Shown: piece by piece, positions 13,141-16,084 of the stretch
Layout: each line of letters starts with the position of its first letter
Position numbering within the stretch: position 1 is the stretch's first letter
NCBI GenBank assembly: GCA_937927875.1
Contig: CALEYV010000143.1
Coordinates: 1-16,084 of the forward strand
Reading direction: 5' to 3'
Length of the DNA stretch: 16,084 nucleotides
Source of the DNA: an uncultured Actinomycetes bacterium
GTDB taxonomy: Bacteria; Actinomycetota; Acidimicrobiia; IMCC26256; PALSA-555
Position numbers and translations under genes: made by a program
Notes under the pieces: generated by a model
What the model saw: only the letters and a program-made list of their open reading frames with translations
What the model was told of the DNA's origin: nothing
Database searches by the model: none

Positions 13141-13815
13141 TTACTCGTGCAGGTCGACGCTCGCGGGGTGGAAGAAGGGCGCGAGCAGGATGCGGTCCGG
13201 GTCGGCGGGGCCGTCCCATGCCCAGCCCGCGATCTGACCGACGCTGCGCCGCCCGCTCATGGCGCGCAGCATGTCGAAGCGCGCCGCCCGCACCGACGAG
13301 GCGGCCGGACCGACGCCGACCTCACGCGTGACACCGTCGGCGACGAGCCCGAGCGCCGCTCGCTGCTCGCTCCGGTCGCGTCCGTCCATGACGTCCGTCG
13401 TCCACTCCCAAGTCCGAGAGCACAGTGCCGAGTCGCGGCCGCCGGGGATGCCGAGCGCGCCGCGGATGTCCTGCTCGTGGGTCCAGGTGTCGAAGAGGAG
13501 CTGCCCCGAGCGTCCCGGCGGAAAGGCGTCGATGAGCGCGTCGGCCGCGTCGCCGTTGCGCTCCCAGTCATCGAGGATCGCCTCGGGCGTCCACGAGCGG
13601 CGCTTGTCGACCTGCGCCGCGGTCCACGGATCGGTCGCGACGCCCTCCACGTTGCCGTGGACGAGGTCGTCGCAGACGCCGGCGACATGCGAGAGCACGT
13701 CCCGCACGCGCCAGGCGGGAGTCGCGGGCGACGGACCATCGAGCGCTTCGACCTGCTCTCGAGCGAGAGCGCAGAGCATGGCCCTCGCCTCGCGGTAGAG
13801 CTCGGCGTCCGTCAC
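13141..13815 (-). CDS. maleylpyruvate isomerase-like (MDMPI/DinB fold) metal-binding protein
   Basis: 224 aa. The first 140 residues match the actinobacterial family named for mycothiol-dependent maleylpyruvate isomerase: a helical bundle with WRVRDVLSHVAG at 35-46 (H43) and FDTWTHEQDIRGALG at 108-122 (H113, D116), likely metal ligands. The second part (about 145-224) is the smaller variable domain, including RAMSGRRSVGQI at 184-195, frequent in the family. Most members are of unknown function; a few use mycothiol or another thiol cofactor. The GTG start is taken because an ATG 10 bp upstream hits a stop after three codons. CACAAT lies 6 nt before the GTG, suggesting a leaderless transcript. 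Divergent from the flavin reductase-like gene; the MFS gene follows on the same strand. Confidence 0.85.
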   Translation of the reverse strand: MTDAELYREARAMLCALAREQVEALDGPSPATPAWRVRDVLSHVAGVCDDLVHGNVEGVATDPWTAAQVDKRRSWTPEAILDDWERNGDAADALIDAFPPGRSGQLLFDTWTHEQDIRGALGIPGGRDSALCSRTWEWTTDVMDGRDRSEQRAALGLVADGVTREVGVGPAASSVRAARFDMLRAMSGRRSVGQIAGWAWDGPADPDRILLAPFFHPASVDLHE

Positions 13816-13901
13816 ACCGCCATTGTGCTCCGGAGCGGACGGTGGCGTCGCCCCGCGTCCGACCGGGGGATTCGACGCGGCGCGCCGCTACGCTCGCCGA
13901 T
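13816..13901. promoter_or_regulatory. divergent promoter region, MDMPI-like gene / flavin reductase-like gene
   Basis: 86 bp with one leaderless -10 candidate on each strand. On the minus strand CACAAT (13822-13827) is 6 nt from the GTG at 13815. On the plus strand TACGCT (13889-13894) is 7 nt from the GTG at 13902. No convincing -35 boxes were seen. Confidence 0.4.
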
Positions 13902-14468
13902 GTGGCCGAACCGGGCGGGAGCGGACCGATCGGGCCGTATCCGCCGGGCGCCGACAGCGACGAGCAGCGGGCCGACTACGACAAGCTGCGACGGCGCGTC
14001 CTCTGGCGGATGCCTTCCGGCCTCTACGTCCTCGGCTCCCGCGGCACCGAGGCCGCGTCGAGGAACCTCATGACCCTGAACTGGGCGACCCAGCTGTCCT
14101 TCGACCCGAAGCTGGTCGGCGTGAGCGTGGAGCGCGCTGCTTACACCCACGAGCTCGTCGAGCAGGGCGGATGCTTCGCGCTGTCGCTCGTCGACCGGGA
14201 GGATCGGGCCATCGTGCGCAAGTTCACGAAGCCGGTCGAGGTCGACGTCGACGCCCAGACCCTCAACGGCTTCCCGTACGTCGAGCGGGTGACCGGCGCG
14301 CCGATCCTCGCCCAGGCGGCGGCGTTCGTCGACTGCAAGGTCCAGGAGCGGCTCGAGACCGGCGACCACACCTTCTTCATCGGCGAGGTCGTCGACTCGG
14401 GGTTCCTCCGCGACGAGGACGCGCCGATCCTCCGCATGGAGGACACCCGCATGAACTACGGCGGCTGA
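13902..14468 (+). CDS. flavin reductase-like protein (FMN-binding split barrel)
   Basis: 188 aa from the GTG at 13902. The fold signature is visible: LRRRVLWRMPSGLYVLGSRG at about 30-49, then SRNLMTLNWATQLSFDPKLV, VSVERAAYTHELVEQGGCF and the DCKVQERLETGDHTFFIGEV segment, ending in RMEDTRMNYGG. Members bind FMN and either reduce it with NAD(P)H for a partner monooxygenase or act as small flavoprotein oxidoreductases; no partner is adjacent. An earlier in-frame GTG at 13842 would add 20 Arg-rich residues; the later one is favoured because TACGCT lies 7 nt upstream, fitting leaderless initiation. Convergent with the Lys/Arg-rich gene across a hairpin. Confidence 0.87.
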   Translation: MAEPGGSGPIGPYPPGADSDEQRADYDKLRRRVLWRMPSGLYVLGSRGTEAASRNLMTLNWATQLSFDPKLVGVSVERAAYTHELVEQGGCFALSLVDREDRAIVRKFTKPVEVDVDAQTLNGFPYVERVTGAPILAQAAAFVDCKVQERLETGDHTFFIGEVVDSGFLRDEDAPILRMEDTRMNYGG

Positions 14469-14502
14469 AGCACACCCTCCGGGGCTGCGTTCAGTCGCCG
14501 CA

Positions 14503-14528
14503 TCGGCCGCCCGCGTGGGGGCGGCCGA
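14503..14528. terminator. hairpin between two convergent genes, likely bidirectional terminator
   Basis: TCGGCCGCCC and GGGCGGCCGA form a perfect 10-bp stem with a 6-nt loop. It sits between the stop at 14466-14468 (plus) and the stop at 14544-14546 (minus). There is no T-tract on either side, which is usual for high-GC actinobacterial terminators. Confidence 0.5.
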
Positions 14529-14543
14529 GTCTCGTCCGGCCGG

Positions 14544-14909
14544 TCAGCTCCCGGTCAGCTTGTCCCACCAGCTCCGCTTCTTGGCGGCTGGGCGGGGCGC
14601 CGTCGGTGGCGGAGCGGCAGGGGGCGAGAAGCTCGGGGCCGGGACGGCCGGAGCCGCCGCCCGCTTGGCCTTCGAGGCCCGCTTCTTGGCCGGGGCCCGC
14701 TTCTTGGCCGACCGACGCTTGCTGGTCGCCTTGCGCTTCGCCGGTCGCTTGGCGGCCGACTTCTTCTTCGCCGCCCGGCGCTTGGCCGGCTTGCGGGCGG
14801 TGCGCTTCGTGGTGCGCTTCGCAGCCTTGCGCTTCGCGGGTCGCTTGGCACTCGAGCGCTTGACCGGCTTGCGGGTCGTGCGCTTGCGGGTGGTGCGTTT
14901 GGCCGGCAT
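14544..14909 (-). CDS. Lys/Arg-rich histone H1-like DNA-binding protein
   Basis: 121 aa. Residues 1-84 are a nearly pure repeat of Lys, Arg, Ala, Thr and Ser in PAKR/TTRK/AKRK/AKKR-type units, as in the C-terminal tails of eukaryotic H1 and of bacterial H1-like or HU-tail proteins. Residues 85-109 are Ala/Pro-rich, and the protein ends in KKRSWWDKLTGS, a distinct aromatic patch. Strong positive charge suggests nucleic-acid binding and nucleoid compaction; there is no HU core domain. The ATG at 14909 has AGGGAG 5 nt upstream; a longer in-frame start at 14957 lacks such a site. The short repeats invite length variation by slippage. The gene faces the flavin reductase-like gene and is divergent from the UbiA-family gene. 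Confidence 0.85.
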   Translation of the reverse strand: MPAKRTTRKRTTRKPVKRSSAKRPAKRKAAKRTTKRTARKPAKRRAAKKKSAAKRPAKRKATSKRRSAKKRAPAKKRASKAKRAAAPAVPAPSFSPPAAPPPTAPRPAAKKRSWWDKLTGS

Positions 14910-14998
14910 GACGTCTCCCTCGCTGGCCACGTGGGCGAATGCCACAAATCCTGCCACGTCGGACTCGCGTTCGGGGGGACCGGTACGCTCCGGAGCCG
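14910..14998. promoter_or_regulatory. divergent spacer with repeated GCCAC and UbiA -10 candidate
   Basis: On the plus strand TACGCT (14984-14989) lies 9 nt before the GTG at 14999 and matches the -10 of the flavin reductase-like gene exactly. GCCAC occurs three times (14926-14930, 14941-14945, 14953-14957), the first within the palindrome CCACGTGG (14927-14934). These may be binding sites for a shared regulator. No clear -10 was found for the Lys/Arg-rich gene. Confidence 0.35.
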
Positions 14999-16033
14999 GT
15001 GGCTCGAACCGAAGATCGCACCTCGACGGCGCGCCCGAGGACCGGCGTGCTCCGGCGCTGGTGGCGCGCGCTGATCACGGGGAGCGGGCCGGACGGGCCG
15101 ACCGACCCCGTGACCCGCTGGCTCGTGCTCTCCCGCGCGTCGGTGTTGCCGATGACGGTCACCGCCGCGCTGATCGCGGTGCTGCTGGCGTGGTGGAACG
15201 ACGACGCGCACCTCGACGTCGGCCTCTGGGCGCTCGCCGCGGCCGGGATCGTGCTCGCCCACGTCGCGAACAACCTCATGAACGACCTGTGGGACCTCGA
15301 CGCCGGCACCGACACCGACCGGTACCCGCGGGCGCTCTACGCACCCCACCCGGTGCTGGCCGGGATCACGACCCGCCGCGGCCTGCTCGCGCGGGCGCTG
15401 GTCGTGAACGTCCTCGACCTCGGCATCCTCGTCGCGCTGGTGCTGGCCCGCGACCCATGGATCCTCGCCTTCGCGCTCGGCGGGTTCCTCCTCTCCGTCG
15501 CCTACACGGCCCCGCCGCTGCGGCTGAAGACACGGGGCCTTGGCGAGCTGACCGTCCTCGTGGTCTGGGGCCCGCTCATGGTCGGCGGCACCTACTACGC
15601 CGCGGTCGGGCACCTGCCCGGCACGGTGCTGCTGGCGTCGATTCCGTACGCGCTGCTGTGCACCGCCGTCCTCATGGGCAAGCACATCGACAAGATCCCG
15701 TGGGACGAGCCTGACGGCACCGCCACCCTCCCGGTCCTGCTCGGCGAGCGCCGGGCCCGCATGCTCACCCGGGCGCTGATGGTCGCCTTCTACCCGCTGG
15801 TCGGGCTGCTGGTGGCGCTCGGCACGATGCCCATCCTCTCCCTCGTGTGTCTGCTCGGGCTGGTCCGGCTGGCCAAGGTGTGGGGTCCGCTCGGCCGGCC
15901 CAAGCCCGACTCGCCACCCGACGGCTTCCCGATCTGGCCGCTGTGGTTCGCGGCGCTCGCCTTCGTGCACACGCGGCGCGCCGGGGGGCTCCTCGTGCTC
16001 GGCCTGCTGGCCGGCGCCGCGCTCAACGTCTAG
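14999..16033 (+). CDS. UbiA-family prenyltransferase (second, MenA-unlike)
   Basis: 344 aa membrane protein. The first Asp-rich motif is NNLMNDLWDLDAGTDTD at 91-107 (N95, D96, D99, D101, D105), matching NDxxDxxxD; the second, around 231-239, reads DKIPWDEPDG and is followed by TATLPVLLGERRAR. About eight hydrophobic spans follow a basic N-terminus. Such enzymes transfer a prenyl group from a polyprenyl diphosphate to an aromatic or lipid acceptor within the membrane. It differs from the MenA in this window in both motifs, so a different acceptor is likely, but the acceptor cannot be named. GTG at 14999 is preferred because TACGCT lies 9 nt upstream; ATG at 14939 would add 20 residues. Ends with TAG 51 bp before the window edge. 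Confidence 0.88.
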   Translation: MARTEDRTSTARPRTGVLRRWWRALITGSGPDGPTDPVTRWLVLSRASVLPMTVTAALIAVLLAWWNDDAHLDVGLWALAAAGIVLAHVANNLMNDLWDLDAGTDTDRYPRALYAPHPVLAGITTRRGLLARALVVNVLDLGILVALVLARDPWILAFALGGFLLSVAYTAPPLRLKTRGLGELTVLVVWGPLMVGGTYYAAVGHLPGTVLLASIPYALLCTAVLMGKHIDKIPWDEPDGTATLPVLLGERRARMLTRALMVAFYPLVGLLVALGTMPILSLVCLLGLVRLAKVWGPLGRPKPDSPPDGFPIWPLWFAALAFVHTRRAGGLLVLGLLAGAALNV

Positions 16034-16084
16034 GACGCTGTTGAAGAAATAGGTGGGCGGTGTTCGCGATTTGGGTGTGGTTCG
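16034..16084. other. low-GC right edge, no gene seen
   Basis: The last 51 bases contain 28 G or C (55%), far below the coding sequence beside them, and are rich in TTG, AAGAAAT and GGTG strings. Such a break right after a stop codon can be an ordinary spacer or the end of an insertion sequence. Only the far side, which is not in the window, would tell. Confidence 0.25.

Noticed and set aside
14469..14543. Small RNA in the convergent spacer
   Set aside because: Only a terminator-like hairpin is visible, with no promoter on either strand.
14600..14900. Short-period repeats considered as a CRISPR array or satellite
   Set aside because: There are no unique spacers; the repeats are codons for Lys/Arg/Ala in a protein with a good ribosome site.
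14555..15970. Minus-strand frame of about 470 codons over the UbiA-family and Lys/Arg-rich genes
   Set aside because: It reads highly charged sequence without domains and lies antisense to an obvious membrane enzyme.

Overview
The window is dense, very GC-rich DNA (by eye about 70-75% G+C, with strong G/C preference at third codon positions). It has frequent GTG starts, almost no intergenic space and many 4-bp stop/start overlaps. This fits a high-GC Actinomycetota genome. A C-terminal Thr/Pro tail, a histone-H1-like Lys/Arg protein, a MDMPI-type (mycothiol-associated) protein and a classical menaquinone pathway all agree with that. An Acidimicrobiia-like or other deep actinobacterial lineage is my guess; the sequence alone does not fix the class.

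The core of the window (about 1.5-11.0 kb) is a nearly complete menaquinone (vitamin K2) locus of the classical chorismate/o-succinylbenzoate route, in several transcription units. On the minus strand lie menE and, downstream of it, a LigD-like DNA ligase (PE-LIG). Divergent from menE is menB-menA-menC on the plus strand, each pair joined by a GTGA overlap. A menH-like alpha/beta hydrolase on the minus strand overlaps the end of menC tail-to-tail and sits head-to-head with menD, only 14 bp apart. Convergent with menD is a minus-strand operon read in the order MerR regulator, menG (ubiE), menF, pentapeptide-repeat protein; the first two junctions are 4-bp overlaps. MenF, MenD, MenH, MenC, MenE, MenB, MenA and MenG together take chorismate to menaquinone. 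Only the DHNA-CoA thioesterase (MenI) and the polyprenyl-diphosphate synthase are not seen.

From 11.0 to 13.8 kb the minus strand carries a MDMPI/DinB-like protein, an MFS exporter and an enoyl-CoA hydratase. From 13.9 kb onward come a flavin reductase-like split-barrel protein (plus), a small Lys/Arg-rich DNA-binding protein (minus) and a second UbiA-family prenyltransferase (plus). The last 51 bases are much less GC-rich and hold no recognisable gene.

Two regulatory sites stand out. One is an 18-bp inverted repeat over the predicted menB start site, in the menE/menB divergent spacer. The other is a textbook MerR-type promoter (19-bp spacer holding a dyad) in front of the merR-menG-menF operon. 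A set of TANNNT -10 elements placed 5-9 nt before start codons suggests widespread leaderless transcription. There is no stretch over 300 bases without a gene. I see no rRNA, tRNA or CRISPR array. The biochemistry here is mostly known; the novelty, if any, is in how the menaquinone genes are regulated and in the pentapeptide protein attached to them.
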